Shown here piece after piece: positions 1 through 7,605 of a stretch of 49,080 nucleotides of DNA. Each line of letters begins with the position of its first letter. Position 1 is the stretch's first letter. The translations under genes were made by a program, and so were the position numbers. Below the pieces are notes generated by a model. That model was not told the origin of the DNA, did not search any database, and saw only the letters and a program-made list of their open reading frames with translations. The DNA is from Anaerovibrio sp. (GTDB taxonomy: Bacteria; Bacillota; Negativicutes; Selenomonadales; Selenomonadaceae): contig JAQUZO010000003.1 of the NCBI GenBank assembly GCA_028691285.1, positions 1-49,080 of the forward strand, written 5' to 3'.

Positions 1-911
1 ATCTGGCAAAGGAACTGAACAAGGATATCAACCTGACTATCGAGGGTGAGGATACAGAGCTGGATCGTACCGTTATTGATGAAATCGGCGATCCGTTGAT
101 GCATCTTTTGAGAAATTCCCTGGACCACGGCGTGGAGCATCCGGATGAGCGTGAGGCAAAGGGCAAGCCGCGTACCGGCGAGGTCGGGCTGATTGCCCGT
201 CATGAGGGCAACAATGTAGTCATCATGGTTACAGATGATGGTGCCGGCATGAATGCGGACAAAATCCGCAGCAAGGCTATTGAAAAGGGCATGATCAGCC
301 GCGAGGAGGCAGAGGCACTGCCTGATTCGGATGCTGTCCGCCTGATTTTCATGGCAGGCTTCTCCACGGCAGAGCAGATTACCGATGTATCAGGCCGCGG
401 CGTGGGCATGGATGTTGTGCGCAGCAAGATTGAATCCCTGGGCGGCCATGTGGATGTAGAGACCAAGATTGATGAAGGCTCTGTCTTCAAGATCAAGCTG
501 CCGCTGACCCTGGCTATTATCCAGGCTATGCTGGTAAAGGTTCAGGACGAGATGTATGCAATCCCTCTTGGCTCCATTGACAGTACAATCAATATTACGC
601 CTGACGACATCAAGACAGTCCAAAATAAGGAAGTCATTGTCCTCCGTGGTCAGATTATTCCGATTGCCCGCCTCAATGAGGTTCTGAGCGTACCAAAGGG
701 CAGCAGCGCTGACGAGGATGACATTTTTGTGGTGGTTGTCCATGTAGGTGACCACAAGATTGGTATTGTGGTGGACAATCTGATTGGACAGCAGGAAATT
801 GTTATCAAAACTTTGGGCAAGCTGTTGTCTGGCCTGAAGATGTTGGCGGGTGCTACTGTTCTGGGTGACGGCCATGTGGCTATGATCCTGGATGTTAGCG
901 CATTGATGTAA
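1..911 (+). CDS. cheA: Chemotaxis histidine kinase CheA, C-terminal part (5' end outside window)
   Basis: CheA phosphorylates itself on an N-terminal histidine under receptor control and passes the phosphate to CheY and CheB. Only the C-terminal part is here; the reading frame is open from base 3. The kinase domain is recognisable by its N box (HLLRNSLDHGVE), the ATP-lid glycine boxes DDGAGM and GRGVGMDVV, and it is followed by the CheW-like P5 coupling domain starting near LPLTLAIIQAML. The histidine phosphotransfer and dimerisation domains lie upstream of the window. It heads the visible cheA-cheW-cheC-cheD-fliA run, 17 bases before cheW, as in the fla/che operon of Bacillus and relatives. 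Confidence 0.97.
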   Translation, partial: LAKELNKDINLTIEGEDTELDRTVIDEIGDPLMHLLRNSLDHGVEHPDEREAKGKPRTGEVGLIARHEGNNVVIMVTDDGAGMNADKIRSKAIEKGMISREEAEALPDSDAVRLIFMAGFSTAEQITDVSGRGVGMDVVRSKIESLGGHVDVETKIDEGSVFKIKLPLTLAIIQAMLVKVQDEMYAIPLGSIDSTINITPDDIKTVQNKEVIVLRGQIIPIARLNEVLSVPKGSSADEDDIFVVVVHVGDHKIGIVVDNLIGQQEIVIKTLGKLLSGLKMLAGATVLGDGHVAMILDVSALM

Positions 912-928
912 GCAAGGGGGTTTGGAAG

Positions 929-1396
929 ATGGCTAAAGAGGATCAGGTAATGACTGAGGACGAGGTTCAGGTAGTTGCCTTCAAGCTGAGGAATGAAGAA
1001 TATGGCTTCAGCATTTTGAATGTGCAGGAAATCAAGGGGCTTACTGATATTACCAGGGTGCCATTTGCTCCTGACTTTATCAAGGGCGTAATCAATCTGC
1101 GGGGCAGCGTCCTGCCGGTCATTGATTTGAAAAAGCGCCTTGGTCTGGAGGATACTCCTTATACTGCCAACACCCGTGTTGTCATTGTACAGTATGATGA
1201 GGTTTCTGTAGGTATGCTGGTTGATGCCGTGACAGAGGTGCGCACGATCAATGCCAATGATATTGATACGAGCAGGGTCGTGACAGCAGGCAATGATGCA
1301 AGCTCCAAGTTTATTTCCGGTATCGGAAAAGTCGATGGACGCTTGATTATTCAGCTTAATATCAGTGAAATAATAGGATTGAGTGGCGAGGAATAG
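929..1396 (+). CDS. cheW: Chemotaxis coupling protein CheW
   Basis: CheW links chemoreceptors to CheA in the polar signalling arrays. The 155-residue product is one CheW/SH3-like domain, with the typical FSILNVQEIKGL segment near the start, the FIKGVINLRGSVLPVIDLKKRL core and a VGMLVDAVTEV strand. The ATG at 929 follows a purine-rich AAGGGGG ribosome site. The length is normal for CheW with a short acidic N-terminal extension. It lies between cheA and cheC and is almost certainly co-transcribed with them. Confidence 0.97.
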   Translation: MAKEDQVMTEDEVQVVAFKLRNEEYGFSILNVQEIKGLTDITRVPFAPDFIKGVINLRGSVLPVIDLKKRLGLEDTPYTANTRVVIVQYDEVSVGMLVDAVTEVRTINANDIDTSRVVTAGNDASSKFISGIGKVDGRLIIQLNISEIIGLSGEE

Positions 1397-1432
1397 TCTC
1401 GATTTATAAAACAGATTGGTGGGGTATAGGAA

Positions 1433-2050
1433 ATGTCAGATGATATAGCAAGTCTTTCTCCAGCACAAAAAGATGTACTAAAGGAGATCGGCAATGTAGG
1501 TGCGGGCAATTCTGCCACGGCCTTATCTCAGATTATCAATCGGCGCATTGATATGGATGTACCGCGTGTGTCCATTGTGCCTCTGTCTGAGGTGCCTGAG
1601 CTGGTGGGCGGCCCGGACAACATGGTCGTTGGAGTGTTTCTGCGGGTATATGGCAAGGCTCCAAGCAATATATTGTTCTTAATGCCGAAGGAAAGTGCCT
1701 TTTATCTGGTTGATATGCTTATGGGTAAGAGGACCGGAGATACCAAAAATCTGGATTTTATGGATGAGTCCGCTTTGATGGAAATAGGCAATATCCTTTC
1801 TGGTGCCTATTTGAATGCACTGTACAGCTTCACGAATATTTCCTTGCTGCCTTCCATCCCTGCTCTGGCGATGGATATGGCCGGAGCTATCCTCAGCGTT
1901 GTGCTGGTGCAGCTTGGGCAGATGGGTGATCATGCATTGGTGATAGAGACAGAATTCAAAACGGATGATGACGGTATTAGAGGGCATTTCTTCCTGGTGC
2001 CTGATTCAGGTTCCTTGGAGATAATATTGAGCGCAGTGGGAGTGGAGTGA
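1433..2050 (+). CDS. cheC: CheY-P phosphatase CheC
   Basis: CheC dephosphorylates CheY-P and, bound to CheD, forms part of the adaptation circuit of Firmicutes and Thermotoga. The 205-residue protein carries both CheC-family active-site helices, LKEIGNVGAGN near residue 20 and ALMEIGNILSG near residue 110, each with the E-x2-N pair needed for catalysis. This separates it from CheX and from FliY. cheD begins one base after its stop, so the two are probably translationally coupled, in keeping with the CheC-CheD complex known in the family. Confidence 0.95.
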   Translation: MSDDIASLSPAQKDVLKEIGNVGAGNSATALSQIINRRIDMDVPRVSIVPLSEVPELVGGPDNMVVGVFLRVYGKAPSNILFLMPKESAFYLVDMLMGKRTGDTKNLDFMDESALMEIGNILSGAYLNALYSFTNISLLPSIPALAMDMAGAILSVVLVQLGQMGDHALVIETEFKTDDDGIRGHFFLVPDSGSLEIILSAVGVE

Positions 2051-2051
2051 C

Positions 2052-2537
2052 ATGCCAGAGTTAATAAAGGTTGGAATGGCGGACTACAAGGTAGGACGCG
2101 CACCTGCTATATTAATAAGCTATGGTCTTGGATCATGCATCGGTATCTCACTGTATGATCCTCAGACAAAGATAGGGGGACTGCTCCATATTATGCTGCC
2201 GGACAGTTCTAAATCCCGTTCCAGTGAAAACCGCAACAAGTTTGCTGATACAGGTGTTGCCGATATGCTGGATGAAATGATCAAGATGGGGGCGGTCAAG
2301 TCAAGGATACTGGCCAAGCTGGCAGGCGGCTCGCAGATGTTTGCTTTTGCAAATGCCACGGAGCTTATGAGGGTGGGTTTTCGCAATGCCGCTGCGGCCA
2401 AGGAGGTCCTGAGCCGCCTGTCTATCCCAGTTGTGGGTGAGGATACTGGCGGCAACTATGGTCGTACCGTGCAGATAGATTTGTCTGATGGTGTCTATAA
2501 AGTAAAAACTATAGATAAGGGCGATAAGGAAATCTAA
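2052..2537 (+). CDS. cheD: Chemoreceptor glutamine deamidase CheD
   Basis: CheD deamidates specific glutamines of chemoreceptors and its activity is tuned by CheC. The 161-residue product has the family signature GLGSCIGISLYDP with the catalytic cysteine, followed by GGLLHIMLP with the catalytic histidine, a Cys-His arrangement typical of CheD. A conserved LAGGSQMF segment follows. The length is typical. The start is one base after the cheC stop, and the next small gene begins one base after this stop, so the three form a tight translational block. Confidence 0.96.
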   Translation: MPELIKVGMADYKVGRAPAILISYGLGSCIGISLYDPQTKIGGLLHIMLPDSSKSRSSENRNKFADTGVADMLDEMIKMGAVKSRILAKLAGGSQMFAFANATELMRVGFRNAAAAKEVLSRLSIPVVGEDTGGNYGRTVQIDLSDGVYKVKTIDKGDKEI

Positions 2538-2538
2538 T

Positions 2539-2916
2539 ATGCTTGATATGTGTAAGCTGACAGCTGCATTGGTTTTTGCGGCTATAGCGGGGTTAACAGC
2601 TATAGCTGCCGGACTGATGAATGATGTCCGCATTTCAGTGATTTTGCTGCGGACAGTCTGTGTCTTTTTGATCACCGGTGTACTTGTCTATATCGGTGTT
2701 TTTCTGTTTGAAAAGTTTGGTTATGAAAAACTGATTAAGGAAACAAGGTCTGCTTTGACTGAGCTGGATGCTCAGGAGCAGTTCAGGGAAGAGAAAGAGG
2801 CAGGTGAAGCAGAGCAGCCTGAGGCTGCCGAGGATGAAGCTTCGGTGAAGGGTGATGGCTTTGCACCGCTGCAGGCGGATTCTCTGCGGCGAGTGACGGG
2901 CAGCGCTGAAAATTAG
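2539..2916 (+). CDS. Small membrane protein between cheD and fliA, function unknown
   Basis: The 125-residue product has two predicted membrane helices (about residues 7-27 and 32-55) and then an acidic Glu/Ala-rich cytoplasmic tail of about 60 residues. I recognise no named family. It starts one base after cheD and ends 26 bases before fliA, so it belongs to the flagellar/chemotaxis transcript. Its charge and low-complexity tail suggest a small scaffold or accessory protein rather than an enzyme. No signal peptide cleavage site is evident. Confidence 0.8.
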   Translation: MLDMCKLTAALVFAAIAGLTAIAAGLMNDVRISVILLRTVCVFLITGVLVYIGVFLFEKFGYEKLIKETRSALTELDAQEQFREEKEAGEAEQPEAAEDEASVKGDGFAPLQADSLRRVTGSAEN

Positions 2917-2942
2917 GAATAATGCAATGGTGGTGAGGTTTT

Positions 2943-3689
2943 GTGCAGCAGGAAGATAAGTCAGCTGATGAAATAAGTGTACTTTGGCAGGCATACAGCA
3001 GCAATCGCAGCCTGGAGGTCCGCAATCAACTGGTAGAGCACTATTTGCCTTTGGTAAATATTATCGCGGGCAGATTGGCTATGAGCCTGCCGCCTCATGT
3101 TGACAGAGATGACTTGATTATAAGCGGATATTTTGGCTTGATGGATGCCATCGACAGGTATGATATCAAACGGGGCAACAAATTTGAAACCTATGCGGGT
3201 GTGCGTATCAGCGGAGCCATGAAGGATGAGCTTCGTTCCAGGGACTGGATTTCTGTTTCACTTCGGCAAAAGATACGCAGGTATGAATCGGCGGTGGTCA
3301 ATTTGGAGGGGCGTCTTGGCAGGGCAGCTTCTGATGAGGAGCTGGCGGCCGAGCTGGAAATGACCCTGGAGCAGGTACGGCATCTGGAGCAGCAGATAAA
3401 TGCTGCCACGATTATCCCACTGGGGGATTACATGAAAGCTGAGGCTGCTGCAGAGGATATGGATCCGCACCGCAGTGCAGAATACATTGAAACCAAGGAA
3501 ACGCTGGCTAAAGCGCTGGACGCATTGACGGAGAAGGAAAAGCTGGTTGTTTCACTTTATTATTATGACGAACTGACGATGAAGGAAATTAGCTTGATAA
3601 TGCACTTGTCAGAGGCGAGGATTTGCCAGCTGCACACAAAGGCGATGTTTAAATTGAGAGGGTTTTTGGCAAATATCGATGGTATCTGA
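2943..3689 (+). CDS. fliA: RNA polymerase sigma-28 factor for flagellar and motility genes
   Basis: FliA (SigD) directs RNA polymerase to late flagellar and chemotaxis promoters. The 248-residue protein starts at GTG 2943. Region 2 is clear (VEHYLPLVNIIAGRLA, DRDDLIISGYFGLMDAIDRYD, KFETYAGVRISGAMKDELR), then region 3 (ASDEELAAELEMTLEQV) and region 4 with the helix-turn-helix LTMKEISLIMHLSEARICQLH. The FETYA and GAMKDELR motifs are characteristic of sigma-28. In this lineage fliA follows cheD, as here, with one extra gene between. No anti-sigma factor gene (flgM) is seen nearby. Confidence 0.97.
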   Translation: MQQEDKSADEISVLWQAYSSNRSLEVRNQLVEHYLPLVNIIAGRLAMSLPPHVDRDDLIISGYFGLMDAIDRYDIKRGNKFETYAGVRISGAMKDELRSRDWISVSLRQKIRRYESAVVNLEGRLGRAASDEELAAELEMTLEQVRHLEQQINAATIIPLGDYMKAEAAAEDMDPHRSAEYIETKETLAKALDALTEKEKLVVSLYYYDELTMKEISLIMHLSEARICQLHTKAMFKLRGFLANIDGI

Positions 3690-3753
3690 TGGGGTTGACA
3701 TATAGTACTGTGAGGATTGTGCAGTCATTTTATAATAACCAGGGGGCCTGAAC

Positions 3754-5418
3754 ATGGATGAACATAAGGTTATTGCAAGGGTAGGGGGGCAGGAAGAGGG
3801 ATATCTGTTTGAGTTTTGTTCGGATGGTGTCTTTCTGACGGTATATCCCAATAAAAATGAGGACTTGGCGTTTGATGTGCCGGAGGTACGCCGCATCTTA
3901 GATGAATTTAAGGTGCATGATTATGATGTGACGCTCTTATCCCAGGCTTTGAAGGAAAATAACGGTGTTCCTGTTTCTGTGGGCAGTGAGTTTACGATAC
4001 CCAAGGAGTTTGACGCAAATTTGCCTGAAGCTGCAGTGGATGAGGATGTGCAGGAGCATATCGAATACGGCAGAGTCATCGTGGAGATCGCTTCTGATAA
4101 GCTGTCTGCTGTGCTGCGCTTTGATGTAGGCAGCAGGCAGTCCGTGCCTACAGTTGAGATGATTTATGATGAACTGAAGGAAAAGCGGGTTACCTTTGGC
4201 ATCGTGGACGAAGCGGTTCAGGAGGCGCGGGAAAGCATGCGTCCGACTGTGGTGGCCAGAGGGGTGGCACCGCAGAATGGGCAGGATGCGGTTATCCGGC
4301 GCAGTTTTAATATTGGCGAAAAGGGCGTGCCTGTAGTAGATGACCATGACCGTGCAGATTATAAAAATCTGAATCTGTTTCTGCGTGTTGCCAAAGGTCA
4401 GGTGTTGGCTGAGAGGGTGCCTCAGACCCAGGGGACTCCTGGCATCAATGTCTTTGGTGACAAGATAAATGCCAAAAATGGCAAACCCAAGCCGCTCCCT
4501 AACGGCAAAAATACGATTGTCAGGGACGAGAATTTTGTGATTGCCGATATGGATGGCCAGATTATTGATCGGGGCAAAAAGATTGATGTGGATCCAAGGC
4601 TGGATATCAGGGGCGATGTAGGCATGGCTACCGGCAATATTGATTTTGACGGGGCTGTTACGATACATGGCAATGTGGAGGCAGGCTTTGTGGTCAAGGC
4701 CACGGGAGACATCGAAATTGACGGCATGATCAGCGGTGCGGATGTTGAGGGACACAATATCTTTGTCAAGGGTGGTGTCTGCGGCATGCATCGGGGCCGT
4801 GTCAAGGCCAAGGCAGATTTTCGGGCGTCCTTTGCAGAAAATGCTGATATAGAGGCCGATGGGGATATCTATATTGAGGATATAGTGATGCACTCCAATG
4901 TCCGGGCAGGGCATCATCTGATCATGGATACGGGCAAGGGGCGTATCACTGGCGGCAATCTGGCTGCCGGCGAGGAAATCCGTGCCAAGTGTGTGGGCAA
5001 TGAGGCCAATGTCGTGACCAGGCTCAGCGTGGGCGTGAATCCAATGCTGCAGCGGGAGCAGCAGATGGTCCTCAAGGAGTACCATGAAGCGAAAAAGCGT
5101 CTGGAGATGCTGAATAAAACTCTGGCTACCATAGAGAAAATAGATATGAAGCAGCTTCCTCCTGCCAGAGTGGAGCAGCTGAATGCCCTGGTGCGTTCAC
5201 AGTTTCCTTTGCTGGGACAGGTGGAGCGCTGCGAAAAGCGGCTCAAGGAAATTGATGCTGAGCTGCAGCAGATGCGGAACGGCAGGATACGCGTATCTGA
5301 TGTCATGTATCCGGGCGTGCGCCTGAGCATCAATTCGATCATCAAGAATGTCCAGGTCAAGGAAAGCAATTGCAGTCAATATGTTAAGGATGATTTTATC
5401 GTTGTAGGTGCTTATTGA
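3754..5418 (+). CDS. fapA: FapA/DUF342-family protein (flagellar assembly protein A-like)
   Basis: A 554-residue protein of the FapA (DUF342) family. It has an N-terminal region of about 200 residues, then a long run of glycine- and aspartate-rich turns typical of a right-handed parallel beta-helix (DIRGDVGMATGNIDFDG, HGNVEAGFVVKATGDIEIDG), and near residues 425-520 a coiled coil rich in Glu, Lys and Leu (EYHEAKKRLEMLNKTL). The family is often located in flagellar operons and has been linked to flagellar assembly and polar organisation. It follows fliA by 64 bases. A TATAAT at 3731 has no good -35, so a separate promoter is not supported. Confidence 0.9.
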   Translation: MDEHKVIARVGGQEEGYLFEFCSDGVFLTVYPNKNEDLAFDVPEVRRILDEFKVHDYDVTLLSQALKENNGVPVSVGSEFTIPKEFDANLPEAAVDEDVQEHIEYGRVIVEIASDKLSAVLRFDVGSRQSVPTVEMIYDELKEKRVTFGIVDEAVQEARESMRPTVVARGVAPQNGQDAVIRRSFNIGEKGVPVVDDHDRADYKNLNLFLRVAKGQVLAERVPQTQGTPGINVFGDKINAKNGKPKPLPNGKNTIVRDENFVIADMDGQIIDRGKKIDVDPRLDIRGDVGMATGNIDFDGAVTIHGNVEAGFVVKATGDIEIDGMISGADVEGHNIFVKGGVCGMHRGRVKAKADFRASFAENADIEADGDIYIEDIVMHSNVRAGHHLIMDTGKGRITGGNLAAGEEIRAKCVGNEANVVTRLSVGVNPMLQREQQMVLKEYHEAKKRLEMLNKTLATIEKIDMKQLPPARVEQLNALVRSQFPLLGQVERCEKRLKEIDAELQQMRNGRIRVSDVMYPGVRLSINSIIKNVQVKESNCSQYVKDDFIVVGAY

Positions 5419-5445
5419 TTTTGTGAGATTTAGGAGCGATGACTT

Positions 5446-5796
5446 ATGGATTTTGCACCAATAAGTTTGAGAATGGTAGTGCCTCAGTCCAATGAGGTAG
5501 GGGAAGTGCAGCATAATATGAACCAGCAGGCTGCGCTGCAGCAGGATTTCAAGGCGCTGCAGCAGAAAAAGCTGATTGAGAGGCAGCAGAGCCAGGTTCG
5601 TACAAAGGATGATGCCGAGGGTGAAAAGATAAAGGACAATCCTGAAGGAAAGCATAACGGGGGCGGAGAGCAGGCACCGCGCAGGCGTAAATCTCCCAAG
5701 GAGATTATGGATGAGCTGGAGGCGGCAGAGGCTCCTGAGGAGCCTCCTTTGGCTGTGGACCAATACAGGGGACACAGCATCGATATTAATTGCTAG
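5446..5796 (+). CDS. Small charged protein of the flagellar operon, function unknown
   Basis: A 116-residue, highly polar protein with no signal peptide or membrane helix. It begins with MDFAPISLRMVVPQ, continues as a Gln/Lys-rich helix likely to form a coiled coil (residues 20-50), has a disordered basic-acidic middle, and ends in YRGHSIDINC. Similar short proteins with an RG-x-x-IDI-like tail are common between the fapA and DUF6115 genes in Firmicutes flagellar clusters; this is my recollection. It sits 27 bases after fapA and 13 bases before the next gene. Confidence 0.75.
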   Translation: MDFAPISLRMVVPQSNEVGEVQHNMNQQAALQQDFKALQQKKLIERQQSQVRTKDDAEGEKIKDNPEGKHNGGGEQAPRRRKSPKEIMDELEAAEAPEEPPLAVDQYRGHSIDINC

Positions 5797-5809
5797 GTTG
5801 TAATCGGAG

Positions 5810-6568
5810 TTGTCGATGACTACAGAAATATTGGGATTTATTATTATTCTGGGTGCAGTGATTGTACTGCTGGCAAGGAAACAGCTCAATAAGGCAGAGG
5901 ACGACCCTGAGGTGCTGGAGGCAGCTACGGGCAGGCTTCGGTATGAGCTGGAACAGTCTGCTGATGAAATCATCAGCCGTATGACAGAGCATGTAGATCG
6001 GCTGGAAAGGATGCTGCGGGAGGCTGACTACAAGGCGGAGCTGCTGCGGCAGCGCATGGAGCAGCTGCAGGCACTGCAGGACAGAGCGGAGCTGCCGTCG
6101 AGAGCAGCAGATACTGAGAGCGAGGGAGCTGAAGCAGAGGCGGTGCAGTGGTCGGCAGAGGCTCCTGTCGGCGAAGTTCCCATAGGGGAGACCAATGATG
6201 CTGTATTGTCAGCTCCGGTGCTGAGTGCTGCTGACGAACAGGCATGGGAATGTATCCGTGAGGCGTCCATGAAGCTGGAGGCTCAGTATGAGGTCAGCGC
6301 AAATACCATGCAGGAGGTTCAGCAGGCTGACGCACTGCAGCAGGCAGTGGATATTCAGGCAGGCAGCCCGAACGGTCTGGTGGTAAGCGCTGTTCCTGAG
6401 AGCTATGCGGCTGATGCCGGGGAAAATGAAAATATCCTGGATACGGAAACTGCTGCAGCTCAGGCTCGTGCCATGCTGGAGCAGGGCTATGAGCTGGAGG
6501 CGATTGCCAGAGCAACAGGTCTTGGCATTGGCGCAGTGCATCTGATTAGGCAGATGCAGGAAAGATAA
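5810..6568 (+). CDS. SwrB/YlxL-like membrane-anchored protein with C-terminal DUF6115-type helix-turn-helix
   Basis: A 252-residue protein with one N-terminal membrane helix (about residues 5-24, ILGFIIILGAVIVLLA), a coiled coil (about residues 35-90, rich in Glu/Leu/Arg), a long Ala/Glu-rich linker, and a C-terminal segment AMLEQGYELEAIARATGLGIGAVHLI that resembles a helix-turn-helix. This layout matches DUF6115 proteins and Bacillus SwrB/YlxL, which sit after the chemotaxis-sigma genes and help flagellar basal-body assembly. It is the last gene of the flagellar run and is followed by a hairpin terminator at 6637. Confidence 0.75.
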   Translation: MSMTTEILGFIIILGAVIVLLARKQLNKAEDDPEVLEAATGRLRYELEQSADEIISRMTEHVDRLERMLREADYKAELLRQRMEQLQALQDRAELPSRAADTESEGAEAEAVQWSAEAPVGEVPIGETNDAVLSAPVLSAADEQAWECIREASMKLEAQYEVSANTMQEVQQADALQQAVDIQAGSPNGLVVSAVPESYAADAGENENILDTETAAAQARAMLEQGYELEAIARATGLGIGAVHLIRQMQER

Positions 6569-6602
6569 ATACCTTTTATAACGTTAGAATGTAAATGCAA
6601 AT

Positions 6603-7253
6603 TTAACTTAGGAAATATAATATAGGAAAAATAAACAAAAGGCACAGAACCATAAAATTTGGTTCTGTGCCTTTTGGCATATATTGGAATATTTTTATAT
6701 TAACTTTTGCAAGTTCGGATATTTTTTCTATGGACAGTTCAGTAATTTGAGCAATTACAGTATAGTCAAATTTAGCTTTTAGCATTTTGCTGGCAGTTTC
6801 AAGCTTGCCTTTATTATAGCCATCACGTTTTTGCTTTTATAATTCCATTGCTAAAGTCATATAATCACGCCTCCATAAGTATAGATATGTCGATTTTGCT
6901 TGAATAAATCAAAGGTACAGATAAAAATTATATAAGTTTGGTTTAGACTGTCATAGCTGTTGCCTTGTTCCAAAACATCCATATCAATCATAGCCTGATA
7001 ATAGCGAGTACGTTTTTTCAAAACAGCATTTTTATATTAAATATAATGCCTTTCTTATCCTTGACATATACATCAAGACGGACACTTTTGCTATCTAGGC
7101 GAATATCAACAGCTTTTTCTTCTTCGGGATAGCTGACATGGCCAATTTCGATATGGAGAATTTTCTCACCAATCCGCTCATTTTTCATAACTTTTTGGAA
7201 TAAAAAATTATCCTGAATAATAAGTTCTTCCCATAACGTTTAATATGTCCCAT
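6603..7253 (-). pseudogene. Broken Rpn-family PD-(D/E)XK nuclease (recombination-promoting nuclease/putative transposase)
   Basis: Reading the minus strand from ATG at 7253, behind a GGAGGTG site, gives a recognisable Rpn protein in pieces. A frameshift falls after about six codons. The body then reads WEELIIQDNFLFQKVM, HVSYPEEEKAVDIRLD and SVRLDVYVKDKKG with the family's acidic active-site segment. A deletion and frameshift follow FNIKM, after which RTRYYQAMIDMDVLEQG and FICTFDLF appear in other frames. An in-frame stop interrupts MTLAMEL-KQKRDGYNKGK. The last 60 codons (6603-6785) remain open. Rpn proteins are DNA endonucleases that stimulate RecA-independent recombination. The multiple lesions show this copy is dead. 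Confidence 0.85.
6637..6675. terminator. Bidirectional rho-independent terminator after the flagellar operon
   Basis: A perfect 16-base inverted repeat (6637-6652 and 6660-6675, arm AAAAGGCACAGAACCA) with a 7-base loop, A-rich on one side and T-rich on the other. It can end both the flagellar transcript from the left and the minus-strand Rpn relic from the right. Confidence 0.8.
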
Positions 7254-7605
7254 GTGACCACCTCCGTTAATTCAATTATAAAGCAAAAATTGCCAAAAAA
7301 TCGCTCTAAAAGCCAACAAAAATTTCGCTGTGTAAAAATATTCGGACAAAAGTCTTGCTGGGGGGGGACAACTTTGATAGAATGAAAGACATAAGAAAAA
7401 AATAGGTACAGTAAATATGGCTCAATCACCAATTCCACAAAGTTTGTGATTGAGCCAATAAAATTCCGGCATTTTGTGGGGTCAAAAATTAAGGTATACT
7501 TTCCAAAAGGTACTATACTTCAGCAAGAGTGCAACTGTGTGTTGAAGCGATAGACTGTTATTGGGATGCAATATACTATTTTTTATAAATTAGGGGGGGA
7601 GTTAT
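7254..7605. other. 352-base intergenic region upstream of the island
   Basis: No gene is seen. The stretch is AT-rich, with a run of eight G at 7360-7367. It holds a possible promoter (7355-7383), a 12-base inverted repeat (7418-7429 and 7446-7457, arm TGGCTCAATCAC) with a 16-base loop and no proper T tract, and two near-repeats AAGGTATACTT and AAGGTACTATACTT around 7491-7515. A third TATACT lies near 7572. This is probably the leader and control region of the gene starting at 7606. Confidence 0.5.
7355..7383 (+). promoter_or_regulatory. Possible promoter for the island operon
   Basis: TTGCTG (7355-7360) and TAGAAT (7378-7383) are separated by 17 bases, a fair sigma-A-type match. If used, it gives a leader of about 215 bases containing the inverted repeat at 7418-7457. 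The -35 is weak, so this is tentative. Confidence 0.35.

Noticed and set aside
3695-3736. TTGACA and TATAAT between fliA and fapA as a promoter
   Set aside because: The hexamers are 30 bases apart, too far for a sigma-A promoter.
3937-5085. 382-codon minus-strand frame opposite fapA
   Set aside because: The product is His/Ile-rich with no domain, and the plus-strand gene is clearly real.
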